Source: Comamonas sp. lk (GTDB taxonomy: Bacteria > Pseudomonadota > Gammaproteobacteria > Burkholderiales > Burkholderiaceae_C). Taken from it: 64,000 nucleotides of DNA. The notes beneath the pieces are model-generated. The model was given only the letters and a program-made list of their open reading frames with translations. It made no database searches and was not told where the DNA came from. The DNA lies in the NCBI RefSeq assembly GCF_900564145.1, contig NZ_UOOB01000001.1:4058243-4122242 (forward strand), given 5' to 3'. A program made the translations under genes and the position numbers. Each line of letters opens with the position of its first letter. The first letter of the stretch is position 1. This document shows positions 28,400 to 37,095 of the stretch, piece after piece.

Positions 28400-28816
28400 T
28401 CAGTTTGCATCTTTCAGCAAAAGCGCTTTGCTATAGGCCGTGAAGTCTCCCAGATGCTTGGTGATAACGGCTTCCACAATTGGCAGCTGCAGCGCCTGGT
28501 AGTCGTGAACGGCAATATTTCTGAAGCCGACCATCTTCTGCAAACGCTCTGCGAGCGTCGCTTCAATCCAACCTGCTTGGGCTAGCAAGGAGAACACGTC
28601 ACGCGAGCTTTGAGGAATGCCCAAACGCTCTCGTCGAATCAAGTGCTGCCCCATGTCCAACGCAGCTTCGCAAGCTCGTTGCACATTCAAGATGGCTGCG
28701 TCTTGACGGGTGTGATCAGATGCAAATGTCGCAGGCGACTTGTCGTACTCTTCCCGCGCCCGCATGACGCAGCGCTCTATGGTCGCCGCCTTGTTAATCA
28801 ATACATCATCGACCAT
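28400..28816 (-). CDS. hepT: HepT-like HEPN toxin/ribonuclease of a HepT-MntA system
   Basis: About 138 residues of the DUF86/HepT family. The HEPN catalytic motif R-x4-H-x-Y reads RNIAVHDY, preceded by LQKMVGF. The start at 28816 overlaps the end of the mntA frame by a few bases, as usual in these pairs. In this family the HEPN protein is a growth-inhibiting RNase and is neutralised by AMPylation of the Tyr in the R-x4-H-x-Y motif by MntA; here both the motif and the partner are present. Confidence 0.88.
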   Translation of the reverse strand: MVDDVLINKAATIERCVMRAREEYDKSPATFASDHTRQDAAILNVQRACEAALDMGQHLIRRERLGIPQSSRDVFSLLAQAGWIEATLAERLQKMVGFRNIAVHDYQALQLPIVEAVITKHLGDFTAYSKALLLKDAN

Positions 28817-29258
28817 ACACGGTCCCCGTCTTCTGAATGTCATCTAGCAAGCCTGCTCGCGCTTCATCTAAGGCGGTCTTCTGGCTCAGGATAAAGGATT
28901 CGTAGAGAGCTGCCTGTTCATCTCTGGCCCACAGTCGCTTGCCTGTTGTCACGATTCGGTACTGCATGACCGTCGAGGCAGAGCGCAGATCCAGCAAGTC
29001 AACATGACAGCCCACAATGCCAGCCAAACGACTGCTGAGATCCCAAAGGGCCTCTGCCCCCAGTGACTCATCAGACGTCAAAGCAACATCCAGATCACTT
29101 TCAGGCCCAGCCTCACCACTGACCTGGCTTCCGAATGCGTAGACAGCGGACAAGCCTGGGACGGCTTCCGTCAGCGCAAGGACAACCGCGGAAAAGTCTA
29201 TGGTGCGCAGTGAAGACATGGTCAATTCAATAGAGGACATGGGTAAAAAAGTGCCCAT
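28806..29258 (-). CDS. mntA: MntA-like nucleotidyltransferase antitoxin
   Basis: Up to 150 residues with a minimal nucleotidyltransferase domain: AVYAFGSQVSGEAGPESDLDVAL shows GSx10DxD and later VDLLDLRSAS. In known HepT/MntA pairs this protein AMPylates and silences the HEPN toxin. The start is uncertain: the frame opens at 29258, but ATG codons at 29240 and 29219 (MSSLRTIDFSAVV) are equally plausible. It lies directly upstream of and overlaps hepT. Confidence 0.88.
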   Translation of the reverse strand: MGTFLPMSSIELTMSSLRTIDFSAVVLALTEAVPGLSAVYAFGSQVSGEAGPESDLDVALTSDESLGAEALWDLSSRLAGIVGCHVDLLDLRSASTVMQYRIVTTGKRLWARDEQAALYESFILSQKTALDEARAGLLDDIQKTGTVYGR

Positions 29259-29322
29259 GGCCTAGGAAGTATGCCAGTTGAAGAACCATGTGGTCCATGA
29301 ATGGGGGAACGATGCATCGCGT

Positions 29323-30486
29323 TCAGTTTGCACCACCTTTGGACCACGACCTCCTTCTGGGAAGCAGCCGCAAACGCATGAAATAAAGATCTTTTACGAA
29401 GACTTTATGCACAAATTGGTGCAAGGCCTTCCAAGCGCTTGAGCTTTTTTCAGGCAGTGTCCACTCGCAGCCTTTCAAAACCCGCAGGCCAGGGGCTTGC
29501 ATTGACCTGCTCCAATCTCCCTTCTGCATTCCCCATGGACCCAACATGAAATCCGCCCATAGCAACGAAATCTGAGAGCGCGGAGTAGCACGGCTGGCTA
29601 GAAGCTCCTTCACCTCTGGCCCCAGCAGGATCAAAGTACAACGAGGCTCTCCCCGCTCTGTAGCCGAGAGCTTAATCAGATGGCCTTTGATTTCAGCGGA
29701 GCCCTGCTTTTTCAGATAAGCAACGAATGCGGCAGATTGCTTTAGCGCTTCTTGGAAGTTCTCTGGAAATTCGCACATCAGTTGATGCCGAGCGCGCTTT
29801 ACTTCCTGACTCGCGGTCAAGTCATGGCCTCCAGAAGTATCAAGGCAAATTTCAAATGCAAAAGCTTCAAGCTGAGGGTAAGCGGCCCTCAGCTCATTCA
29901 AATAGCTCTGAATAGATTGATCTGTGTGGTAAGCCTCGTCGTAGAGGCCTTTATTGCGTTTTCGCGCCTGAGGTTCGCGAAGCCTGCCAAGGGTCTCATC
30001 CAGACGACGCTGCAGTGCAACGACATCCGCCCTGGTAAAGCGGTGATTCTCTAAGTACAGTTCTGCGTTGGCGCCCTTTATGGCCTCAGCTTCCTGAGCG
30101 AGCAATTCCTGAAACAGAAAAAAGTGAGCGCTCTCAACAAAAGCCGCAGAGCGCAAAGGATCCCTCACATCACGAGCAAGCAGCTCCTGCTCAAACCTTG
30201 CGAGGTCCAAACAAAGTAGCAAGCGCTCCCCAAGGGCACTGAGTTCCATCCTTTCGCGTGACTCGTTCCATCGGAAGTGAGGACCAGGGACGTTGACCGC
30301 CAACGACAGATAGGTGTGCACTGCCACGCGCAGAACTTGCCAAGAGTAGGAGCTATACCACCCCATCCTCAAGGCCAACTCTTCACGCCGGGGAGATCTA
30401 AGCCCTCCATACGAACGCGCAATTGGGCGAGTGAACACCAACCCTGCTTCTCGCTCCACCCGTTCAACCGCGTCTAAATAATCCAT
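29323..30486 (-). CDS. Hypothetical protein
   Basis: 387 residues, no family recognised. It is soluble, rich in Leu, Arg and Glu, with a long helical middle (RADVVALQRRLDETLGRLREPQARKRNKGLYDEAYHTDQSIQSYLNELRAAYP) and a strongly basic C-terminus (MRLRLLPRRRSWSKGG) that could contact nucleic acid. It lies between the HepT/MntA pair and a gene on the opposite strand, in a defence-rich stretch. No signal peptide or membrane helix. Confidence 0.55.
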   Translation of the reverse strand: MDYLDAVERVEREAGLVFTRPIARSYGGLRSPRREELALRMGWYSSYSWQVLRVAVHTYLSLAVNVPGPHFRWNESRERMELSALGERLLLCLDLARFEQELLARDVRDPLRSAAFVESAHFFLFQELLAQEAEAIKGANAELYLENHRFTRADVVALQRRLDETLGRLREPQARKRNKGLYDEAYHTDQSIQSYLNELRAAYPQLEAFAFEICLDTSGGHDLTASQEVKRARHQLMCEFPENFQEALKQSAAFVAYLKKQGSAEIKGHLIKLSATERGEPRCTLILLGPEVKELLASRATPRSQISLLWADFMLGPWGMQKGDWSRSMQAPGLRVLKGCEWTLPEKSSSAWKALHQFVHKVFVKDLYFMRLRLLPRRRSWSKGGAN

Positions 30487-30646
30487 GTCTCCAAATGCCT
30501 TGTCACCAACTACAAGAGCTCTTACCGTCGGGTAGAGCTACCAGCCTTATGTTTGAGCTTAAGGCACTCTGGCGCATGTAACATCAAAGACACTTACAGA
30601 TACACAAGGGCTAACACCCTGCTCACGAGCTTTCAGAGAGACACCT

Positions 30647-31303
30647 ATGGAACAGACAGCATCACATTCCACCAGCACCCTGTTCACCAAAGCTGATGAA
30701 CAACGATATCAAGAGCTAACAGGGCTCTACATCGATGGTAAGACTGATGCAGTTCAAGAAGCTGAGTTCCAGGAGTTGCGCCAAAAAAAGATTGCCGCAC
30801 GCGCGAAACGAGAGCAGTGCATTGCGCAACTAATCAAAGACATCACAGAGCAAGGTATATCGTTTGCCGAGCTAACCAAAGCTGGCTTGAAGGTGCCGGC
30901 GATTACTGATCTGTATTCCGACAGCGAAATTCAGAAAGCCGCCAAAGCCTTTGATGTCACCCCTTCGTCAAAGGCTGCAAAGGCCGACCAGCCCAAAATG
31001 AGCGGCAAGAAACGTGAAGTCAAAGGCTACATCAAGAGCATCAAAAATCCTGAAAAGATTGTGGATTGGAGAGCTGGTCCCCCGAAATTTTTAAAAGAAG
31101 AAGGCTGCTTGGATGCTTACTCGCAAGGTAAGCCTATCGACCAGTGGCTAGTTGCCCCCCAAAATGAGCAGAGCAAGATCAAGTTTCTTCATAAGCTAGC
31201 AACGAAGCAGATGCACAAGCAAGAGCCCAATAAAGAGCAACTTGGCGACATCACTGCCGAAGCCTATATGAACCACTGTCGCGATAACGACTTAGCCGTC
31301 TAG
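30647..31303 (+). CDS. Hypothetical protein, possibly a diverged H-NS-like protein
   Basis: 218 residues with a helical, charged N-terminal half (QELTGLYIDGKTDAVQEAEFQELRQKKIAARAKREQCIAQLIKDITEQGISFAELTKAGLKV) and a second part, KSIKNPEKIVDWRAGPPKFLKE, faintly like the DNA-binding motif of H-NS-family proteins (YRDPxxGxTWSGRGxPPxWI). The match is weak, and I infer it partly from the genuine H-NS-like gene next to it. A Shine-Dalgarno (GAGAGA) precedes the ATG. Confidence 0.5.
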   Translation: MEQTASHSTSTLFTKADEQRYQELTGLYIDGKTDAVQEAEFQELRQKKIAARAKREQCIAQLIKDITEQGISFAELTKAGLKVPAITDLYSDSEIQKAAKAFDVTPSSKAAKADQPKMSGKKREVKGYIKSIKNPEKIVDWRAGPPKFLKEEGCLDAYSQGKPIDQWLVAPQNEQSKIKFLHKLATKQMHKQEPNKEQLGDITAEAYMNHCRDNDLAV

Positions 31304-31636
31304 TTGCTATCGCGGTAGTGTGGTATTTCCAGATGGCTACATTAGGCTGATCAGAGACACTCGTGGCAGGATATCTGAGCGGCGGCTACCATCAAAACTG
31401 GTCATTGCAGGCTGACCGAGTTGATGTTGCAAAACCTGAGCTGCGGGGTGTTGTGTTCTTGAGTAAGTCTTCTTTCGTGCCACTGCATTTTTTCACTTGA
31501 AGCGCATCCAATTAAGACAGAATGCGTGCGGTCACTTCAGATCGAACGCAAACCAACTGGATAGATGGCGTATCTCATGTATGAGTGCATCCTTTCAATG
31601 CCGGTTCAAAGCACTTACCTAGGACCTCTTCATCAA
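31304..31636. other. Intergenic region before the H-NS-like gene
   Basis: About 330 bp without a recognisable gene. It presumably contains the promoter of the downstream H-NS-family gene; a long 5' leader would be possible. No riboswitch or strong hairpin seen. Confidence 0.4.
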
Positions 31637-31924
31637 ATGAGTACACATACATACAAGGAATTGCTGGCACAACGCGAGGCGCTTGAGCAGCAGATTGCGG
31701 CGACTCGCAAGGCCGAAGTCGCTGACGCGGTGCAAAGAATTCGAAGCATGGTTGAGGCATTCGGTCTCACGCAAGAGGATATCTTTCCAACCGCTAAACA
31801 AAAGCGTGAGACGGGCTCAATCGCCCCGAAGTACCGAGACCCGGCGACCGGCCAAACCTGGACCGGCCGAGGAAAGCCTCCAAGCTGGATCAAAGACCAA
31901 GATCGCTCGCAATTTGCGATCTAG
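31637..31924 (+). CDS. H-NS-family nucleoid-associated protein
   Basis: About 95 residues. The N-terminal oligomerisation helix MSTHTYKELLAQREALEQQIAATRKAEVADAVQRIRSMVEAFGL is followed by the C-terminal DNA-binding signature KYRDPATGQTWTGRGKPPSWI. Mobile elements often carry such proteins to silence AT-rich foreign genes. The ATG at 31637 begins the conserved N-terminus; an in-frame ATG 24 codons upstream (31565) would add a non-conserved extension. A strong terminator follows. Confidence 0.9.
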   Translation: MSTHTYKELLAQREALEQQIAATRKAEVADAVQRIRSMVEAFGLTQEDIFPTAKQKRETGSIAPKYRDPATGQTWTGRGKPPSWIKDQDRSQFAI

Positions 31925-31933
31925 GAGTCAAAT

Positions 31934-31960
31934 AAAAAGCGACCTTAAAGGTCGCTTTTT
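31934..31960 (+). terminator. Rho-independent terminator after the H-NS-like gene
   Basis: The stem GCGACCTT/AAGGTCGC has A-rich sequence on the left and TTTTT on the right, so it can act in both directions between the H-NS-like gene and the converging XRE gene. Confidence 0.8.
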
Positions 31961-32020
31961 ATTGCGCTGAGAGCAAGGGGATGCCGGCATCAGTGCCACA
32001 GTTGCAGGCCATGCGATGAC

Positions 32021-32467
32021 TTATCCCTGCAATCTGGCTCGTGCTTCGCGTTTACCGATCTTGAGGACTAACCGGATACGTTCCATTTGCGTGGCGCGTG
32101 GTACGACTTTTCCGCTTTCCCACCGGCTGACCGACAGTGTGGACGCCTCCAGCAGAGTGGCCATGGCTTGCTGGGAAATTCCCAGTGTCTGACGCTTGGC
32201 CACCAGCATGTGTGCGTCGAATTGGAAGCGGCGTGACTGTGGTGATGGCTCATCGGAACCATGGTTGGCGACGTCACGGCCACCTGGTTGAAGCGCATTC
32301 TTCACGGTTCGCAACTCGGAAACCAGGTCCTTGAAACTCCTCTTGAGCGAGGCGATTTCAGCGCGCTGGGTAGCTACAGTCTTGCGCAGGCCTCCGAGCT
32401 CTCCTTTGATTTCCTTGCGCGCCATGCGCAAGACCTCAGTGCGGAATGCATCAGAAAAAGCAGTCAT
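32021..32467 (-). CDS. HTH (XRE-like) regulator with N-terminal coiled coil
   Basis: About 148 residues from the ATG at 32467 (GGAG nearby). The first ~60 residues form a likely coiled coil (MARKEIKGELGGLRKTVATQRAEIASLKRSFKDLVSELRTVKNAL). The C-terminal HTH reads HMLVAKRQTLGISQQAMATLLEASTLSVSRWESGKVVPRATQMERIRLVL. Function as a DNA-binding regulator is likely; target unknown. Confidence 0.75.
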   Translation of the reverse strand: MTAFSDAFRTEVLRMARKEIKGELGGLRKTVATQRAEIASLKRSFKDLVSELRTVKNALQPGGRDVANHGSDEPSPQSRRFQFDAHMLVAKRQTLGISQQAMATLLEASTLSVSRWESGKVVPRATQMERIRLVLKIGKREARARLQG

Positions 32468-32556
32468 CGTTTCACTCCATCTAGTGAATGGTATGAAGCG
32501 TAGCCGCCTCATTCAGGCGGTGCTATCTCTACACCTGAAGTGCCGAGGCAAAAGGC

Positions 32557-32868
32557 TTACTTCTTGGCCTTTTCCGCTTTGCGCTTGGCAGCCTTGGGAT
32601 CCACCACGGCCTTGAATTTCGCGCCTGGCACAAATTTGGGCAAGGTTGCTGCGGGGATCTTGAGAGATTCGCCCGTGGATGGGTTCTTGCCTATACGTGC
32701 TGCGCGCTTGGCTTGTTTGAAGGTTCCGAAGCCGACCAACTGAACGACATCCCCCTTCTTCACTGCAGTCTGGACGGTCTCGATCAGCGTTTCCAGTACG
32801 GCATTCGCAGCGGTCTTGGATAGATTGTTTTTCGTAGCCAGGATTTCAACAAGTTCAGAGCGATTCAT
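32557..32868 (-). CDS. HU-family DNA-binding protein
   Basis: A 103-residue HU protein: MNRSELVEILATKNNLSKTAANAVLETLIETVQTAVKKGDVVQLVGFGTFKQAKRAARIGKNPSTGESLKIPAATLPKFVPGAKFKAVV is complete, with a lysine-rich tail (AAKRKAEKAKK) longer than in E. coli HU. It bends and compacts DNA. It probably is an accessory copy carried by the island, next to H-NS-like and XRE genes. Confidence 0.93.
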   Translation of the reverse strand: MNRSELVEILATKNNLSKTAANAVLETLIETVQTAVKKGDVVQLVGFGTFKQAKRAARIGKNPSTGESLKIPAATLPKFVPGAKFKAVVDPKAAKRKAEKAKK

Positions 32869-32990
32869 AGCCGAGTAGGAAATGATGGGTTGAGAAGTGA
32901 GCGTTATATCCTGATTAGAGTAGCAAACCTATCATTGACCGCTCGATGGACATTTGGCCAGATGAGCGTAGGCATCGGCCCCATACAGCA

Positions 32991-34160
32991 CTAGTCTGTG
33001 TACGTCGGCAGGGATGTCGTCGCTCTTGGTGGTTGTGTAAACGGTCCCGGGCCAGCCACAGCGGTGGGATCTGCCAGAGCGAATGCACAGTCGAAATACT
33101 TTTCAGCCTCCGACCAAGGAGCGCCTTCTTTCCAGAGAGTCAGGAACGCACGGCTGGCATCTACGACATTGGGGCTGATCTGCAGCGTCTGTAGGCCCAA
33201 TGCCTTGAAGGTGTCTTCGTGGTCGTGCAGACTGCCTACCTGTCCCGCATAGCTGTAGAACTGGCTGATTTTCCCAGGCTGTGTAAAGCGCGGCATGTTT
33301 TCGCAGGCCGCACCACTTTCCTGTTGCCGGCCCGCATGGGCCTGCGAGAAGCTGTCTTGCACCATGTGAAGAAGCGCCCCGATGGCCACTTTGTCCAAGT
33401 CTTTACGGACCTCGACAATACCTGTGGCCAGCAAATTGGTAGCAGTCATGTCACCCGGGAAATAGCCACCGAGCTCTTGCATATCCAAGGTCCGGATGAA
33501 CCGATCGGTCGGCACTGCCTTGATCGCCACTCCCCACATGAACTGGGCCCACATTTTCATGCGCTGCAGCGTTTGTGCTGCGGCTTCACCATCGTGAGTA
33601 GCCATGGAGTGAAAAAACTGCAGGTCGCCGAAATGCGAACGGTAGAGCAGATAGTCTCCCGGTCCGAATGCCGGCTCGGCAGTCTTGCTCACCGAGCGTT
33701 GCTTGGCTGTTTTCTCCGCATCGGAGAATAGGCCTTGCCAGCATTTGGGTTGTGCCGTCGAGCGCAAGGTCACCTTCACATCGCAGCCTGCGACGCGTGG
33801 CGGGGACGATCGGTTCAGAGGAAATGGTGGGTCGTCGGGCCAGCGGATGCCATACAGCAGCACCTGGTGTTCACGCACTGCCTCTGTTGTGATGCATGTC
33901 CGCTCGGACCCTGCAAGCGCCTGGCAATCCAGAGCATTGAGCGTGATGGCCTCGTGCACAGGATTTTTGATGAGAGGTATGGCTGTGCCGACGAACCATT
34001 GACCTACGCCATCCAGGATTTGATTGTTCCCAAGGCTGGTGAGCTTGCGATCGACGTCGCTAATGCGTGGCAAAACCTGAAACGCATGTCCTGAGATGGG
34101 CAGGAGGGCCGCAGTTATGATCGTGCGGGCAACGAGCGCTCTCAGGCGTTTTTTAGTCAT
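32991..34160 (-). CDS. Secreted phospholipase-C/P1-nuclease-like zinc protein (putative)
   Basis: About 389 residues from the ATG at 34160, which follows GGAGGAG. A signal peptide (RALVARTIITAALLPISGHA) marks it as exported. Motif VHEAITLNAL and especially AIGALLHMVQDSFSQAHAGR (H-x3-D-x2-S-x2-H) plus HDHEDTFKAL resemble the metal-binding helices of zinc-dependent phospholipase C / S1-P1 nuclease folds. Activity and substrate are unproven. The neighbours are regulatory DNA-binding proteins, so context gives no clue. Confidence 0.6.
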   Translation of the reverse strand: MTKKRLRALVARTIITAALLPISGHAFQVLPRISDVDRKLTSLGNNQILDGVGQWFVGTAIPLIKNPVHEAITLNALDCQALAGSERTCITTEAVREHQVLLYGIRWPDDPPFPLNRSSPPRVAGCDVKVTLRSTAQPKCWQGLFSDAEKTAKQRSVSKTAEPAFGPGDYLLYRSHFGDLQFFHSMATHDGEAAAQTLQRMKMWAQFMWGVAIKAVPTDRFIRTLDMQELGGYFPGDMTATNLLATGIVEVRKDLDKVAIGALLHMVQDSFSQAHAGRQQESGAACENMPRFTQPGKISQFYSYAGQVGSLHDHEDTFKALGLQTLQISPNVVDASRAFLTLWKEGAPWSEAEKYFDCAFALADPTAVAGPGPFTQPPRATTSLPTYTD

Positions 34161-34807
34161 GGGTTGGCTCCTCCATCCAATCGGTTCTTCAGGCCGGCTC
34201 TCAACATGAGAGAAATTCGAAATGGATGGTAATTGCCCAAGAAAAAAAGAACAGTGGGGAATTTCACACTTCATTTAAGCCATGGCCCACGCTGCTTAAA
34301 GGATCGCTGACTGGCAAAGAACGAAGAAGGTGTCCCCTTGCTACATAGGAGCCAATTCCCCACTGATGAAAATACAAACTCCAGATGCATGGACAGCGCA
34401 TGCCCGCGACTGCTGACCACTTCATGAGAGGGCTAAGCCAACCTCGGTTGGTAGTCAACTTAAGGCTGATTACGGTCGGTCAACTTTGACATCTCAGTGA
34501 CAGCTGCTGCCGATACCGGACATTGCTCATTAATCTGACCGGATGTTCACTGCGCCTCTCAATCCGGCCAGTCGATAAGCCGCTCGGCACCGCACAACGC
34601 GACGGCAGCTCATACAAGTTGCGAACTGGCGAAGCCGCCCCTTGAGAGACAGCCTCCATCCTGATCTCGTTACCGCAAATCTGCCGGTCGGACAGATACG
34701 CAGCCACGATGCTTGCGATCGGCATTAGAAACATGACACGGGCGCCAGGGCCCATGCGCTCGCTCCTTCAGACGCACCGTGCGCCAATTGCCTTGAGCAC
34801 GGGGGCG
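34161..34807. other. Long non-coding, rearranged region
   Basis: About 650 bp without an intact gene. Short frames exist on both strands, but none shows conserved motifs or a ribosome-binding site. It borders the degenerate lipoprotein copy and probably is debris of earlier rearrangement. Confidence 0.4.
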
Positions 34808-35235
34808 GTTGCCGGAAAGGCCGATCAGCAGCAAATCGCGACGCTCAAGAATGAGATCCTGGCTTTACGCAAGGAACACAACAGCGGCGCGCCCCACCGA
34901 GAGGACTTCAACTTCAACAATCCGCGGGAATGAGTTTCCTGGAAGAGCACGCATATCGAAAATTACTGGCCCAGTGGGAAAACGAGCATCCGTTGCCGAG
35001 CAACCTGCGCCAGAAGATGCAGGTGCTCAATGCGATGGAACAGGAAGCACGACAAGAGCAAGAGCGCAACTATCCCAAGAACACCATCTACAACCAGGTG
35101 ACGGAAAGCGTCTGGACCATGTACGTTGCAGGATGCCCGAATGGAGGCTCCGCGAAGCTGTTCTAACCTGCGCTGCTTCAAATCCGCAACGAAGCCGTCA
35201 AGGCACAGGACGTCCTGTACTGGCTGCAAGAGCTT
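34808..35235 (+). pseudogene. Decayed partial copy of the coiled-coil lipoprotein gene at 18983-19753
   Basis: Starting at GTTGCCGGAAAGGCCGATCA the sequence closely follows the parent gene from codon ~90 to near its end. A one-base deletion in the CCGCCGGG context shifts the frame after FNFNNP, and a TAT-to-TAA change creates a stop after GGSAKLF. The 5' third (signal peptide) is absent, and similarity ends near 35235 within WLQE. It is a truncated, frameshifted paralogue with no likely product. Confidence 0.85.
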
Positions 35236-35573
35236 TACATCAAGCTTGGCTTGCGTGTCAGAGCCACGATTCGCCTGATGAAATACCTTCGAGGTCTGCT
35301 TCCGGCCGGCAGGCAGGCGTGCTCACTGCATTTGACGCTTCGACATGCGCAAGCGTCCGACCTTGGCGCTGAATTCGACTTCTTTGAGGATGCCAGCGAT
35401 CTGCGCTTCACTAAATCTGGATTGTTTCATTCTGAGACTTCGTCAGGTGGATTCACTATTTCTGAGTGGAGCGACGTTTCCTGGAAGCCTCACATCTGCC
35501 CGAGCAATTCACGTTGGCATGTGTTCTTGGTGGAGAGGTTGAGGCCCGATTTCCTTACTTATGAAACCTCTCC

Positions 35574-36213
35574 CTAGAGACGGGTAGCAACGGCGCCAAG
35601 TCTGCTATTCGAGGAAACCTTGAGGTCAGAGCGCACAACACTGAGAGTCTGTTCAAAGTTTTTTGAGCAATAGAACCAAGAAGGCCAAATGGAGAAACTG
35701 CAAGCTAGCATTGAGCCACCGCTCGCAGCTCTTCCATATTCCACAGGACTTAAACGTTCCAGAGATACCTTGATACGTTTTTTCGTTGTACCAACGAATG
35801 CAAGTATCGACAGCTTCGATGGACTTCCCAATCGTCGTTGATTGCCAATTGCCGGGATAAAACGGCTCCATTTTCAGCCTTCGAAGAAGCCTTCAGATGC
35901 AGCATTGTCTGGCGAGCACCCTTTGCGAGACATCGAGCGAACCAACTTTGCATCATGGACCCTCGAGAGCCAGCCTAGCCAGCGGTAGTGAGCTCCACGA
36001 TCAGAGTGAATCACAGGGCGGCTCTCGCTGCCTTGAACAGCATCAATGGCCGCATCCAGCATTGTGTTGAGGAGGTCTGCATTGGGATGAGCCCCCAACG
36101 ACCAGCTCACCACCAGCCCATCAAAGCAATCAATGATGGGCGACAAGTAAACCTTGCCAGCAAGAATCTGGAATTCAGTAATGTCGATGATTCATCTCAG
36201 CGGGTCCGCTTTG
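35574..36213 (-). pseudogene. IS3-family transposase (orfB) remnant
   Basis: The C-terminal part of an IS3/IS150-type integrase core. It begins with DITEFQILAGKVYLSPIIDCFDGLVVSW, then RPVIHSDRGAHYRWLGWLSRV, RSMSRKGCSPDNAASEGFFEG, followed in other frames by FYPGNWQSTTIGKSIEAVDTCIRWYNEKTYQGI and KVSLERLSPVEYG. At least two frameshifts and lack of the 5' part show decay. It abuts the 3' end of tphR and may mark the boundary of the transferred tph segment. Confidence 0.8.
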
Positions 36214-36221
36214 CATGTAAA

Positions 36222-36995
36222 TCAACAGGACGGATATAGTTTTTTTTCCAATTCATTGCGAGCGCGCTTCAACGGCATCAAAAAGGTCTCTTTGAACTCG
36301 CTCATGCTGAGTCTCTCGGCCCTGACTGCAATGCTCATGGCGGCAATAGTGTTGCCTTGAGGGTCGCGCACCGGCGCTGCCATAGAGCGCACCCCCAGCT
36401 CCAGCTCTCCGTCGCTGCATGACCACCCTGATTGCCGGCAAGTTTCAAGCAGACCTAGCAGCTCCTCCAAGTCAGTCACCGTCTGAGGGGTCAGAGCCAC
36501 CCGCTCGATCATCTCTAGCCTTGCACGCGCCTCATGTTGAGGCAGTCCTGACAGCAGCGTCCGACCAATCGCAGAGCAGTACACCGGCAACCTAGATCCT
36601 ATTCCTAGACCCGTGCTCAAGCTGCGCCGAGCGGTCGAACGCCCAATGATGATGGCATCGTCCTCCAACAAAGTACCAAGCGAAGCGGATTCTCTGGTGC
36701 GCTCCGACAGTGCATCCAGTAAAGGCTGAGCCAACGCAGGCATGGGGCGCGATGACAGAAATGAATAGGCGATCAGCAGTGACTTGGGCTGCATCCAAAA
36801 CAGCTTTCCGTCACTCTCTAAATAGCCGAGCTGTACCAGTGTGCTGAGCGAACGTCTGGCTGATGCTGGCGTGGACTGCGTGAGCCTGGCCACCTCCGAC
36901 AGCGTGAGCCGGGTATGCCGACGGTCAAAGCAAGTCAGTACGCCCAATCCCTTGCGCAGCGATTCCACAAAGTTCTTGTCCTGCATAGCGATCAA
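36222..36995 (-). CDS. tphR: IclR-type regulator of the tph operon
   Basis: 257 residues: an N-terminal winged HTH (SLRKGLGVLTCFDRRHTRLTLSEVARLTQSTPASARRSLSTLVQLGYL) and a C-terminal IclR effector domain (SRLPVYCSAIGRTLLSGL). It is transcribed away from tphC. In Comamonas tphR encodes the terephthalate-responsive activator of the operon; order and orientation here are the same. The last residues lie right next to IS3 debris, so the C-terminus could be altered by the junction. Confidence 0.9.
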   Translation of the reverse strand: MIAMQDKNFVESLRKGLGVLTCFDRRHTRLTLSEVARLTQSTPASARRSLSTLVQLGYLESDGKLFWMQPKSLLIAYSFLSSRPMPALAQPLLDALSERTRESASLGTLLEDDAIIIGRSTARRSLSTGLGIGSRLPVYCSAIGRTLLSGLPQHEARARLEMIERVALTPQTVTDLEELLGLLETCRQSGWSCSDGELELGVRSMAAPVRDPQGNTIAAMSIAVRAERLSMSEFKETFLMPLKRARNELEKKLYPSC

Positions 36996-37013
36996 ATCAA
37001 GGTGTTTTCAACA

Positions 37014-37034
37014 TTTTTGCGCATAGCGCAAAAA
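37014..37034. promoter_or_regulatory. Candidate TphR operator in the divergent tphR-tphC promoter
   Basis: A perfect 9-bp inverted repeat with 3-bp spacer (TTTTTGCGC, ATA, GCGCAAAAA) lies 18 bp upstream of the tphR ATG and about 60 bp before tphC. IclR proteins bind such palindromes. Its position would allow both autoregulation of tphR and activation of tphC. Confidence 0.65.
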
Positions 37035-37095
37035 CAGGTTTAACACAAAGTACGACATCCCCATACTGCAGTTCCCCACACAAGAAGGAGACAAG

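Noticed and set aside
34480..34755. Short minus-strand frame between the phospholipase-like gene and the lipoprotein remnant
   Set aside because: No ribosome-binding site and no motif; the region looks like rearranged debris.
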